The notes beneath the pieces were generated by a model. It saw only the letters and a program-made list of their open reading frames with translations. It was not told the origin of the DNA and did no database searches. 64,000 nt of DNA from Agaribacillus aureus (GTDB lineage: Bacteria > Bacteroidota > Bacteroidia > Cytophagales > Cyclobacteriaceae). Position numbers and translations under genes: made by a program. This document shows, piece after piece, positions 24,649-33,063 of this stretch (the stretch's first letter is position 1; every line of letters starts with the position of its first letter). Location of the stretch: the NCBI GenBank assembly GCA_030442055.1, contig JAUJEB010000004.1, positions 682,001-746,000 on the forward strand, given 5' to 3'.

Positions 24649-25014
24649 GCCAAATTTCAAATTCCTAACCTTGTTTACTGGCGAAGAAACCACTATTTCC
24701 GCAACTTGAAATGTTGCTAGAGAAGGTGAATGCCGTCAATTTACGAAAAGATTTCAATATGAAACAAGGTGATGATGCTTTTCAAGGTGATTAATCAAGC
24801 ACCAATAGGTTACCTGACTGTAACAGAAAATAACTTGGTTGCTGAATCGTCAAATTGCCCTATAAGAATATTCAATTATCCATCACCCGCTCCGGACATA
24901 AATCCAAACATTATTTTGCCGCAGAAATCATAAAGGATAGACAAGGTGGTAGCTCTTTTGGGTTAAAGCTGGTAGGGGACTTACCAGCTTTCCAAAAAAA
25001 CAACCTTTACAAAA
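24649..25014. other. Intergenic gap upstream of the ECF sigma gene
   Basis: About 366 bases between the sigma gene and the CDGSH gene. It holds a short tandem-like CAAGGTGAT repeat near 24763 and 24780 and the hairpin listed at 24965. No convincing gene or consensus promoter is seen. Confidence 0.5.
24965..24991. terminator. Perfect 10-bp hairpin downstream of the CDGSH gene
   Basis: AAAGCTGGTA and TACCAGCTTT pair perfectly around a 7-base loop, 24 bases past the end of the minus-strand CDGSH gene. The T tract is short (TTT within the stem), so it is a probable but unproven terminator of that operon. Confidence 0.5.
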
Positions 25015-25437
25015 TCAAGCGTCATCAAAATCAAACGACTTATGAGACCCATCGCAGAATGGCTTGTTGGATGATAATCCGCAACGACAAAAGGCGGTAG
25101 ATTGACCGCTTTCGGTAATTTGGCCGTCAACGCCCTGTATCTTTACGGTTCCTTTTACCAGAATAGGCCCTTGCGCCAATATCTGAATAGTAATCGCCTC
25201 GGACCCCGGCACAGTAGCCTCTTTTGGTTTTTCATAAGACAAAGCTCCTGATGGACATTGATCAACCTGGTCTCTGATTTTATCATTATCCGCCTTATCC
25301 AAATTTATCCAAGGTCTTTGGTTTGGGTTAAATACATGTGATAATCCTTTAAAACACTTTTCCGAATGAATGCATTGATCGGGTTTCCATATTACCGTTA
25401 AATCTTCTTTCGAATACTTTTTTTCAATGTTTTTCAT
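25015..25437 (-). CDS. (4Fe-4S) mono-cluster plus CDGSH iron-sulfur protein
   Basis: A 140-residue cytoplasmic protein with two iron-sulfur modules. Residues about 8-65 match the divergent 4Fe-4S mono-cluster (Fer4_19-like) domain with Cys in PDQCIHSEKCFKGL and DQCPSGALSYE. Residues about 118-135 are a CDGSH site, CRCGLSSNKPFCDGSHK, which binds a 2Fe-2S cluster with 3 Cys and 1 His. This fusion is common in bacteria and its role is uncharacterised, probably redox or cluster transfer. The frame extends to 25506 and overlaps the upstream gene, but ATG 25437 (MKNIEKKYSKEDL) is the natural start, 25 bases after that gene. Confidence 0.88.
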   Translation of the reverse strand: MKNIEKKYSKEDLTVIWKPDQCIHSEKCFKGLSHVFNPNQRPWINLDKADNDKIRDQVDQCPSGALSYEKPKEATVPGSEAITIQILAQGPILVKGTVKIQGVDGQITESGQSTAFCRCGLSSNKPFCDGSHKSFDFDDA

Positions 25438-25462
25438 GATTACAATCCTTATATTTTCCGAT

Positions 25463-26578
25463 TTACTTAACAAACAGGGAAATAAACAGAATAAGTAAAA
25501 GACCACCGAGTATTGCCAATACTATTTTTTTGGTGCTGTAAGGCCGGTCTCCTGCGACTGCTCCGGTTCTGCCATTGATAATAAACTGATATACTTTCCC
25601 CTTATACCGGTAGGCGCTTAACCATATCGGCACCAGGATTTGCTTAAATGAAGCGCCGGAGTATTGGGTATTTAAATGGTCTATTCGCTGCCTGTCCCCC
25701 CCAATATCCTGTTTTACGCTAAAAACTATCTCTCTGTGCATTTTAGTTTTAGCGTTTTCATAACCGTCTTCGATGTTTACCGTGTACGTCTCCGTTCTGA
25801 AGCCACTTAGGTATTTATCGTCGTAAGGCACCAGGTTATCCAGATCCCAGGCCTTGATCTTATTCATTTTAGGCTGAGAAACAGCGCTGCTTGCTACGAC
25901 CAATATATCATCGAAAATATTCTGCACTTCGCCGCTGGCATGCCGCCACCGGGTTTTGGTTACATACCGGGTTCTGGTCACAGACTTGCCATTTTCTATC
26001 ACATTTACCTGTCGCTGAACCTGATAATCATGGCCACTGGCACCTGAATATTGCGTGCGGGTGTGGCAGTCATAAGTCCAAAAGGGAATATACATTCCAT
26101 TAAAACGATCATTATTATTGGCATAATGCTTCAGATCGCCAGGGGCAAACCATAGGGACTTAAGCCAGTGTTGATAGCTGCTTAAAGCTTGTTTTCTGCT
26201 TATGTCAAATGGCAGCAGGTATCCCGGTTTATAAACCGAGGCGGTGGTTCCTCCTTTTATTACCTTCGGAGAGCTGCAAAAAGGGCAAAAATCAGAGCTG
26301 AGGTTGGGCTCGAATGTAAAGGAACCTCCACAGCCATCACACCTGACCGTCACTATGTCAATTTTTTCCTCTTTTTTTAATCCCTCCTTTAAGTATTCTT
26401 CAAGGCTGGTTTCTTCAATGGTGACAACCTGGTCATCGGGATTGAATATTTCATTTTCCGCCCCGCAATATTCGCAGCTTAAATGGTGCGTTCCAGGTTT
26501 AAATTTAAGAATAGCTCCACAGCCCTGACATTCCAATTCATTGCTTACTTTTACTTCCGGTGATGCTTCGTCGGACAT
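25463..26578 (-). CDS. Zinc-ribbon membrane protein
   Basis: A 371-residue protein with two N-terminal zinc-ribbon units (CQGCGAIL..CEYCG and CDGCGGSF..CPFCSSP, within residues 15-95), a central soluble region with WFAPGDLKHYANN and FNGMYIPFWTYDCHT, and a single C-terminal transmembrane helix at about 348-368. This matches the TFIIB-type zinc-ribbon/primosomal-N'-like membrane proteins that are found next to SPFH proteins in many bacteria. The start is ATG 26578; an ATG 21 bases upstream is possible. It is 42 bases downstream of the SPFH gene, so they form an operon. Biochemical role unknown. Confidence 0.8.
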   Translation of the reverse strand: MSDEASPEVKVSNELECQGCGAILKFKPGTHHLSCEYCGAENEIFNPDDQVVTIEETSLEEYLKEGLKKEEKIDIVTVRCDGCGGSFTFEPNLSSDFCPFCSSPKVIKGGTTASVYKPGYLLPFDISRKQALSSYQHWLKSLWFAPGDLKHYANNNDRFNGMYIPFWTYDCHTRTQYSGASGHDYQVQRQVNVIENGKSVTRTRYVTKTRWRHASGEVQNIFDDILVVASSAVSQPKMNKIKAWDLDNLVPYDDKYLSGFRTETYTVNIEDGYENAKTKMHREIVFSVKQDIGGDRQRIDHLNTQYSGASFKQILVPIWLSAYRYKGKVYQFIINGRTGAVAGDRPYSTKKIVLAILGGLLLILFISLFVK

Positions 26579-26620
26579 AAATCGATTTGTTTTGATCAAA
26601 AGTCTGGTACTTACCTGAAA

Positions 26621-27739
26621 TTAATTTCCCGGAATTGGTGGCGGGGTCTCGTCAAACATGCCGTTTATTCCAGGTACCTCAATGGCTGGCAGCCATTCTT
26701 CCATGCCCTTCTTCCAGACTAAAGTTTCTCTGCTGATATCTCCTTTTTTAATCATCTCCAGGATAACATCCATTTTATAGGGGCCGGTTTGTTGTCCATC
26801 GATGGCGACAAATACAGATATTACCCCTGGAATAGGCGGAGGCACATTGGATTGGGGCTGTTGGCCAGGTTGATGTGACTGGGGATTATTAAGCATTTGC
26901 CCCATTTGATTGGCCATGGCAAAGCCCATTCCCATGCCCACACCGGCCGAGGCATCGCCCCCGGGGTTTTTGGCTGCTGCTTCCATCGCATTAGCCGCCT
27001 GAAACTGTGTATATTGATGTAAGTTCCCCAAAATACCCATGCTACTTCTTTTGTCCAGGGCCGCTTCCACCTCTTCAGGTAGTGAAATATTTTCAACCAA
27101 TAATTTAGTTACCTCCAGCCCATATTCCAGAAAGTCCGGGTTAATTCTGGCTTTTATGAATTGTGATAGCTCATCGTAATTGGCTGCCAAATCCAAGATC
27201 GGAATATCACTTTCTCCCAAGGCGTCACTAAACCTGGTAACAATCAAATTCCTCAATTGATTGGTGATCTCGTCGATGGTAAAATGCCCGTCAGTACCGG
27301 CTATCTCCTTGATAAACTTCGCAGCGTCATTTACCCGATAGGCATAATTTCCATGGGCCCGCAATCTCAAAGGACCAAATTCCTTATCGCGCAGCATAAT
27401 GGGATTTTTGGTTCCCCACTTCTGATCCGTAAAATTTTTGGTGTTTACAAAGTAAACCTCTGCTTTAAAAGGACTGTTAAAACCATATTTCCATCCTTTG
27501 ATAGTCGTCAATATTGGCATGTTTTGCGTATTTAATGTATACATGCCCGGCAAATAGACATCGGCAATTTGTCCCTCATTCACAAAAACGGCCACCTGCG
27601 ACTCTCTGACGGTAAGTTTTGCTCCGTATTTAATTTCATTTTGATATCGTGGAAACCGCCAAACCATAGTATCACTACTAAAATCGGTCCACTCTATAAT
27701 ATCAATAAATTCTTGTTTCAGTTTGTCCAGGATACCCAT
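26621..27739 (-). CDS. SPFH domain protein with C-terminal GYF_2 domain
   Basis: A 372-residue protein. Residues about 25-240 are an SPFH/virion-core-like (YdjI-type) domain (GAKLTVRESQVAVFVNEGQIADVYLPG, LRAHGNYAYRV, LLVENISLPEEVEAALDKRSSMG). A Gly/Met/Gln/Pro-rich linker (about 255-305) leads to a GYF_2 domain at about 308-355 (VAIDGQQTGPYKMDVILEMIKKG, LVWKKGMEEWLPA). SPFH proteins form membrane-associated oligomers. The downstream zinc-ribbon gene completes a pairing frequently seen for YdjI-like proteins. No signal peptide or membrane helix is seen, so membrane contact would be peripheral or through its partner. Confidence 0.88.
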   Translation of the reverse strand: MGILDKLKQEFIDIIEWTDFSSDTMVWRFPRYQNEIKYGAKLTVRESQVAVFVNEGQIADVYLPGMYTLNTQNMPILTTIKGWKYGFNSPFKAEVYFVNTKNFTDQKWGTKNPIMLRDKEFGPLRLRAHGNYAYRVNDAAKFIKEIAGTDGHFTIDEITNQLRNLIVTRFSDALGESDIPILDLAANYDELSQFIKARINPDFLEYGLEVTKLLVENISLPEEVEAALDKRSSMGILGNLHQYTQFQAANAMEAAAKNPGGDASAGVGMGMGFAMANQMGQMLNNPQSHQPGQQPQSNVPPPIPGVISVFVAIDGQQTGPYKMDVILEMIKKGDISRETLVWKKGMEEWLPAIEVPGINGMFDETPPPIPGN

Positions 27740-27885
27740 ATCGGAATTGATTTAAATTGTTTTATTAATGTCCTTATTAAGATAAGGAATATTAGTGAAA
27801 ATTCACCAAGGCATTTTAAGAAAGGCATTTAAATCATGTCAGTGGCTACCAAAGCGCTATTCAATACCACTTGCACGGTGGGTAT

Positions 27886-27917
27886 AAAAAAACCCTTCTG
27901 AATTAATTCAGAAGGGT
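27886..27917 (-). terminator. Terminator of the PorE-like gene
   Basis: A perfect 11-bp stem (ACCCTTCTGAA / TTCAGAAGGGT) with a TTAA loop; on the minus strand it is followed by seven T residues, 43 bases after the stop at 27960. Confidence 0.9.
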
Positions 27918-27959
27918 GCTAATATGATAAAATGATTATTATGAATTATAAAAATACTT

Positions 27960-30299
27960 TTATAGGTTGTTCAAATCTACCAGTCTTACTTCCACTCTTC
28001 TGGAGGCTTCATTGCTTAAATTCTTGTCACCGCTGGCACCATAGCCTTTGGCCACAATTCTCCTCCTCACTATTCCCTTTTTATTGAAGTAATCCAACAC
28101 GCTTATGGCCCTTTTATCTGAAAGCTCACGGTTATACTGCTCATCACCATCGGAAGAAGCGTAGCCCGAAATTTCAATGCCAAGCTGCTCATACTTCTCA
28201 AGCGTAGCCAGCATCTTATCCAGTTCGAAGCTATAGGTATCCTTCAAGTCACTTTTATCAACATCAAAATAAACGACCGATTTCAGGCTCAACGCCTCGT
28301 TGTCAATTTTCGGTGAAGTTTTCTTTTCAGCATTTTTCTGTGCCTCTGCCAGCTCCGCAACATACATGGTAGGTAGTGAATAAATAGTTTTACCATCTAT
28401 TTTCTTGGCTTCCAGTTTGCTCTTATCTGTTTCGTCGTAGTAATAGACCCTGGATGCAGACTCAATTTTGTCGTCGTCAGCTTCAAAATCAACCGCGTCA
28501 ATCGGGTTAGTTGCATACATCAAATCCAACAAATACTCGAAGGCAGTGGTATCGGCGGAACCAATAATGCCATCCATAATGTCATACAGGTCAAGGCTGT
28601 CATTGTTGACTAACATGGCTTCGTTTGCCTTTCGAGGCTCTACACGATCATTTTGTCCGGTATCATAGAAGGCATTTTTTACCTCTACCTCCTGGCCTAC
28701 AACCACGCCAAACTGCTTAATCGGTTTCAAAAATATTTTCTGATACAACTCATAAAAGTTATCCTGATTAGGCACATTGATATTAATGGTATAAGGCAAA
28801 TATCCCTCGGACTCAATAATCATATCATAATTTTCACCCGGAGGAAAAATAATCAGGTAATTTCCTGTTTTGGGATTGGGATTGTAAACATAATCTATTT
28901 TTTCCTGGGTCTTTTTATTGACTACTTTAATTTTTGTAGGCATTGGCTTGCCGGAATCTCCGTCAAGAATTCTTCCCTTTATTAAGGTCAAGGGAATATT
29001 CCTTTCTGACTCAGGCATGTTTATATAATAAATGTCCTGACCACCTTTTCCACCCAGGCGATTTGAAGAAAAGTAGCCTACGCTACCATCAGCTGTAAGG
29101 GTAAAATAGTTGTCATCGGCGGTGGTATTAATAGGATACCCCATATTTTTAGGCTCCTGCCACTTTTTCCCGATATAAGAAACCTTGAAAATATCATTCC
29201 CTCCAATTGAATTTGGACCGTTGGAAGTGAAAAACAGGGTTTTACCGTCGGGGTGAATGTAAGGGGCATCTTCGTCATTCCTTGTATTTATGGTCGGGCC
29301 CAGGTTTTGGGCCTTGCCCCATTTGCCATCCTTTTTCTCGGCTTTATATAAATCCATCCCGCCGTAGCCACCGGGCCTGTTACTGGCGAAGTACAGGGTT
29401 TTGCCATCCGGCGAAATACTTGCGGTACTTTCAAGGTAGTCTGAATTAATCCCTTTATCCAGGGGAATGGGTTGAGACCAGCTGCTGGCGCCTTCTCTCT
29501 TAATTTTATATAAGCTTCCCGTGTTATTGGAAGATCCAACAAAAATCAACATATTTTCACCATCAGGCGATATTCCTGCCGTACCGACGTTGAATTTTGA
29601 GTTGATGGGAATGATCTGAGGTGCCGACCATTTGCCGCCAATATTGCGGTAGGAAACGTAAATTTCCTCAATATACTTCTGGCTGGAGGTCAATTTATCT
29701 GTATTAGGCTTGAGCGCTGTATAGGCCATGATCGTTTGGTCCGTAGAAACCACCGGATTATATTCCGTAAATTCGGAATTAATCCCATTTTCAAGCTTCC
29801 CAATCACGATGTCTTTGGGTGAAGACATGGCAAATAATGCATTTTTATAAATCTTTAACTTATAAGTCAATTCCTTTCGAAGCTTCTTGTTATAAGGATC
29901 CACGCTTTTTTTATAACTTTCCAAGGTGGCCATCGCCTCTTCCATCTGACCATTTTTGTGATACATTTCAGCCAGTTTTTCCGGTAAGTTAGCGGGGAAG
30001 TTCTTTGGATCCTTGCTAATGACTTTTTTAATATACGGGATACATTTCACCTGCTCGGAAAGTTGCTCGGCCTCGTAATAACAAACACCTATTTTATAGT
30101 TTAATTCAACATCAATTTCTGAGGAATTTGCTATTTCCAGATAAATTGGTAATGCATTTTCGTAATTTCTTACTCTAAAATACTTGTCAGCTTTATCCTT
30201 TTTTTTGTTATTATCAGCAGATTTTTGGGCCAATAAATTTTGATTGCCACATAAAATTAGTCCCAAACACACCATTGAGAAGTAAATTTTCCTCATCAC
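27960..30299 (-). CDS. porE: PorE-like TPR / PD40 propeller / CRD / OmpA protein
   Basis: A 779-residue exported protein whose domain order equals that of PorE of the type IX secretion system: TPR-like helices (35-150), a PD40 beta-propeller (about 165-430; SPDGKTLYFASNRPGGYGG, HPDGKTLFFTSNG), a carboxypeptidase-regulatory-like fold (438-525; IKGRILDGDSGKPMP) and a C-terminal OmpA domain (674-775; VVYFDVDKSDLKD, GYASSDGDEQYNRELSDKRA, GYGASGDKNLSNEASRRVEV) that binds peptidoglycan. The signal peptide could be cut after LLAQ or at a lipobox Cys17. A weak extra FYDTG segment near 544 looks like a vestigial OmpA start. The nearby PorP/SprF gene supports a T9SS role; the symbol is by architecture only, as several paralogues exist per genome. 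Confidence 0.8.
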   Translation of the reverse strand: MMRKIYFSMVCLGLILCGNQNLLAQKSADNNKKKDKADKYFRVRNYENALPIYLEIANSSEIDVELNYKIGVCYYEAEQLSEQVKCIPYIKKVISKDPKNFPANLPEKLAEMYHKNGQMEEAMATLESYKKSVDPYNKKLRKELTYKLKIYKNALFAMSSPKDIVIGKLENGINSEFTEYNPVVSTDQTIMAYTALKPNTDKLTSSQKYIEEIYVSYRNIGGKWSAPQIIPINSKFNVGTAGISPDGENMLIFVGSSNNTGSLYKIKREGASSWSQPIPLDKGINSDYLESTASISPDGKTLYFASNRPGGYGGMDLYKAEKKDGKWGKAQNLGPTINTRNDEDAPYIHPDGKTLFFTSNGPNSIGGNDIFKVSYIGKKWQEPKNMGYPINTTADDNYFTLTADGSVGYFSSNRLGGKGGQDIYYINMPESERNIPLTLIKGRILDGDSGKPMPTKIKVVNKKTQEKIDYVYNPNPKTGNYLIIFPPGENYDMIIESEGYLPYTININVPNQDNFYELYQKIFLKPIKQFGVVVGQEVEVKNAFYDTGQNDRVEPRKANEAMLVNNDSLDLYDIMDGIIGSADTTAFEYLLDLMYATNPIDAVDFEADDDKIESASRVYYYDETDKSKLEAKKIDGKTIYSLPTMYVAELAEAQKNAEKKTSPKIDNEALSLKSVVYFDVDKSDLKDTYSFELDKMLATLEKYEQLGIEISGYASSDGDEQYNRELSDKRAISVLDYFNKKGIVRRRIVAKGYGASGDKNLSNEASRRVEVRLVDLNNL

Positions 30300-30396
30300 T
30301 TATAAAAATTTAGTTTTATCTTAATTTCAATAAACCTATCTCTTATTAGTTAATTTAATAAGCAATATTGATTTTGAAACTTACAAGGTAAGAATT

Positions 30397-31647
30397 CTAA
30401 GAGAGTTGTTTTTGCTTTAAGTCAATGGCTTTAAGTCGTTGAAGCAAAGGTGGGTGTGAGTAATGAAAGAAAACGTAAAGATAATGTGGAAGCAGGTTAC
30501 TTAGATTGTCTACCGATAATTTCTTTAGCGCTACCTTCAATGCGTCTCCATCATAAGTGTTGGTAGCAAAGGCATCGGCTTCAAATTCATTTTTCCTTGA
30601 AAACACATTCATTAGCAAACCTGTCACCCTTGAAATTGGTGAATAAAGTATGGTGAAAGCCATCAAATTCAAATGGATACCCCATTGTTCAGCACCCAAT
30701 GCCAGCGACAATTGCTCATTGAAAATCATTTTTGACAAGATAAACAGCATGATCGCTACCTGGAAAACCGACAAGGCAAGGCCCGAGATAATATGTCTCT
30801 TCTTATAATGCCCAACCTCATGCGCCAATACTGCTACCAATTCCTCAATGCTGTGATTATTAATCAGCGTATCATATAAGACAATCTTTTTCTTTCTTCC
30901 CAGGCCGGAAAAAAAAGCATTTGCCTTGCCAGACCTTTTGGAACCATCAATGACGAATATATTATGTATTGGAAAATTTATTTGTAAACTATAATTATGA
31001 ATGGCCTGTTTCAGTGCCCCGTCTTCAAGCGGTGTTAATTTATTAAATAAAGGTAATATCAACGTGGTATAAAACATGTTCATAAATAACATGAAAACTG
31101 CTATGACCAACAAAAAGTAAATCCAGAACCCCTCGCCCAACTGATTGAGTAACATGATCAGGATCCATAACAACAAACCTCCAATGATGAAAGCGATCAG
31201 GTAGCCTTTTAGTTTGTCGATAATAAACAACTTCGGGGTTGTCTTATTAAATCCAAATTTTTCTTCGATGACAAAAGTATGATACCACTGAAAAGGCGTA
31301 TTTAGCAGATCCGATGCCAGGAACAGTACTCCAAAATAAACTAACGGCAGTAAATCACTGTTGTCAATGCTGTTTCTCAACAGGCTATCAATGTATCCAA
31401 ACCCTCCCGTTGCCAACAAAGTGAACGCCAACAAGAAACTTAACGAGGAAGTAATAAAAGACAGCTTGGTGTTTTCTTTTTGATATGCCAGCGATTGTTG
31501 ATATTTTTCTTCGTCGTAGATCCCTTTCAAATCATCCGGAATTTCCTTCTTTTGATGTTTTAAATTCAAAAAATCCAGTATTTGTTCAAGGATGAAATCA
31601 AACGTAACAAAGCTAAGTATTAAAATTAACAGCACCGGGGCATCCAT
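30397..31647 (-). CDS. M48 family zinc metallopeptidase (Ste24/CAAX protease-like)
   Basis: A 416-residue polytopic membrane protease. It has the M48A N-terminal membrane region (helices near 5-22, 62-80, 100-120, 148-168, 178-198), the zinc motif HEVGH at 276-280 and a downstream Glu in NEFEADAFA near 355 as third ligand. The YHTFVIEEKFGFNK motif near 122 is typical of Ste24-type proteases. Family members cleave prenylated peptides in eukaryotes and do membrane quality control in bacteria. It lies between the PorE-like and PorP/SprF genes on the same strand, but a functional link is only positional. Confidence 0.93.
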   Translation of the reverse strand: MDAPVLLILILSFVTFDFILEQILDFLNLKHQKKEIPDDLKGIYDEEKYQQSLAYQKENTKLSFITSSLSFLLAFTLLATGGFGYIDSLLRNSIDNSDLLPLVYFGVLFLASDLLNTPFQWYHTFVIEEKFGFNKTTPKLFIIDKLKGYLIAFIIGGLLLWILIMLLNQLGEGFWIYFLLVIAVFMLFMNMFYTTLILPLFNKLTPLEDGALKQAIHNYSLQINFPIHNIFVIDGSKRSGKANAFFSGLGRKKKIVLYDTLINNHSIEELVAVLAHEVGHYKKRHIISGLALSVFQVAIMLFILSKMIFNEQLSLALGAEQWGIHLNLMAFTILYSPISRVTGLLMNVFSRKNEFEADAFATNTYDGDALKVALKKLSVDNLSNLLPHYLYVFFHYSHPPLLQRLKAIDLKQKQLS

Positions 31648-31827
31648 ATATAAAACAAATTAATAAGGGTTGGCTAAATGTTGTCACTCTACTAAATGCA
31701 AATTTAAATAATCCCGGGCGATAAAGAACAGGCAATATTCATTTATTTCCTGCGAAAATAACGTTGAGACTATAGATAATGCGATGAGATATGGTTAACA
31801 TCGCTGGTGAAATGAACAATTGGGCGG

Positions 31828-32862
31828 CTAGAATTTCGGGCAGGGGATTTGCCGCACATTTTTTGGTGGCTTTCTTTTATCATCCAGACCGAAGGTATAA
31901 GAAACGGATATTTCATGGGCGCCGCCACTGGAAATTCCAAGGTCCGATATTGTATAGTCAAAGCTGTACCCTACATTTAGACCGTTATAAGTCATGCCAA
32001 CCAGAAAAATAATGGCCTCATTATTAGGAAACCCGTTCAGGGTTTTTACCGGTAGGCCGCGGTATGTCAAGCCAAAGATAACAGGTTCGAGGGTAACGTA
32101 GGTGCCTACATCCAATTGATCAAACTGGCCTTGTGTTTTGTACTGAACAGTAGGGGTAATGCTCCTTTCACGGCGGGTTGGAATTTGTCCTTTGGTGTAA
32201 GAAACTTTAGGTAATTTAATTTTATATCCCGCATGCACCGAATATTTTCTCGCCAGCAGGCTCTCTGTTGTACCGGTAAAGGATTGATCGGGAGTAGTTA
32301 AGTGACTGGCGGCAAATCCTACCCAAAAATTTTCGGTAAATATCAGCACACCGGCTCCCAGATCCAGGTATCCGACATTATTGAGATTTATCGGTTCGCT
32401 GGTTACCGGAGCAATGACTTCTCCACTGATGGGGTCAAATTGATCACCAAAAGTTAGTCTTGCAAAGTCAATATCACGAATAACATAACCGGCGGATAGC
32501 CCCGGCCTGACCGTCAAAAACTCATTTATGCGTAACTGATAAGCGTAATTAAGGCTCAGGCTGGTAGATCTTAATCCCGCCAACCCTTCTCTATCCGTAC
32601 TTATCAACAATCCTACCCCACTGTTATATTGATCTAAGTAATAATCGAAATAAGCCGCTGAGGTAACAAAAGAAGCTGGTATGGAAGGCCACTGATTCCT
32701 GTAGTTCAGTCCGACTCTAGCCTGACCGGTAGCTCCGGTAAAGGCCGGATTTAAGTACAACGGAGCTGCATAAAACTGAGAAAACTGTGGGTCCTGGGCA
32801 CTCGCTGTTTCACCTGAAATTACCACCACCACAACTAAAAATGAAATATAATATTTAATCAT
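31828..32862 (-). CDS. PorP/SprF family type IX secretion membrane protein
   Basis: A 344-residue outer-membrane beta-barrel. The signal peptide is cleaved near SAQ, followed by DPQFSQFYAAPLYLNPAFTGATGQARVGLNYRNQWP, the hallmark of PorP/SprF proteins, and further strands with NYAYQLRINEFLTVRPGLSAGY and a terminal HEISVSYTFGLD. These proteins often pair with a single giant cargo bearing a type B C-terminal sorting domain and help its export or surface display. Here that cargo is the divergent gene at 33064. A short Lys/Pro-rich tail extends beyond the last strand. Confidence 0.92.
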   Translation of the reverse strand: MIKYYISFLVVVVVISGETASAQDPQFSQFYAAPLYLNPAFTGATGQARVGLNYRNQWPSIPASFVTSAAYFDYYLDQYNSGVGLLISTDREGLAGLRSTSLSLNYAYQLRINEFLTVRPGLSAGYVIRDIDFARLTFGDQFDPISGEVIAPVTSEPINLNNVGYLDLGAGVLIFTENFWVGFAASHLTTPDQSFTGTTESLLARKYSVHAGYKIKLPKVSYTKGQIPTRRERSITPTVQYKTQGQFDQLDVGTYVTLEPVIFGLTYRGLPVKTLNGFPNNEAIIFLVGMTYNGLNVGYSFDYTISDLGISSGGAHEISVSYTFGLDDKRKPPKNVRQIPCPKF

Positions 32863-32979
32863 CTAACCCGTATTAATCTAAAAATCTAAGATATGTAGAA
32901 AATTAATTTTTCTTCATGAAGCGTAATATATTAGTTAAAATTGTCAGATTATAAACGAAGAAATCACGGTTTAATATAT

Positions 32980-32987
32980 TATTTTCG
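32980..32987 (+). promoter_or_regulatory. Near-consensus -7 element before the giant cargo gene
   Basis: TATTTTCG, one mismatch to TAnnTTTG, 77 bases before ATG 33064. No clear -33 box is seen. An 8-bp inverted repeat (AAACGAAG / CTTCGTTT near 32954 and 33009) flanks it. Confidence 0.3.
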
Positions 32988-33063
32988 TAAAAAAAGATAC
33001 GATGAACCTTCGTTTTTACGTATTAGTTGAAGAAAGATATTTAAATTTTTTAAATTAAATGCA

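Noticed and set aside
24855-25100. 81-codon plus-strand frame
   Set aside because: It starts at TTG, spans a perfect hairpin and its last third is antisense to the well-supported CDGSH gene.
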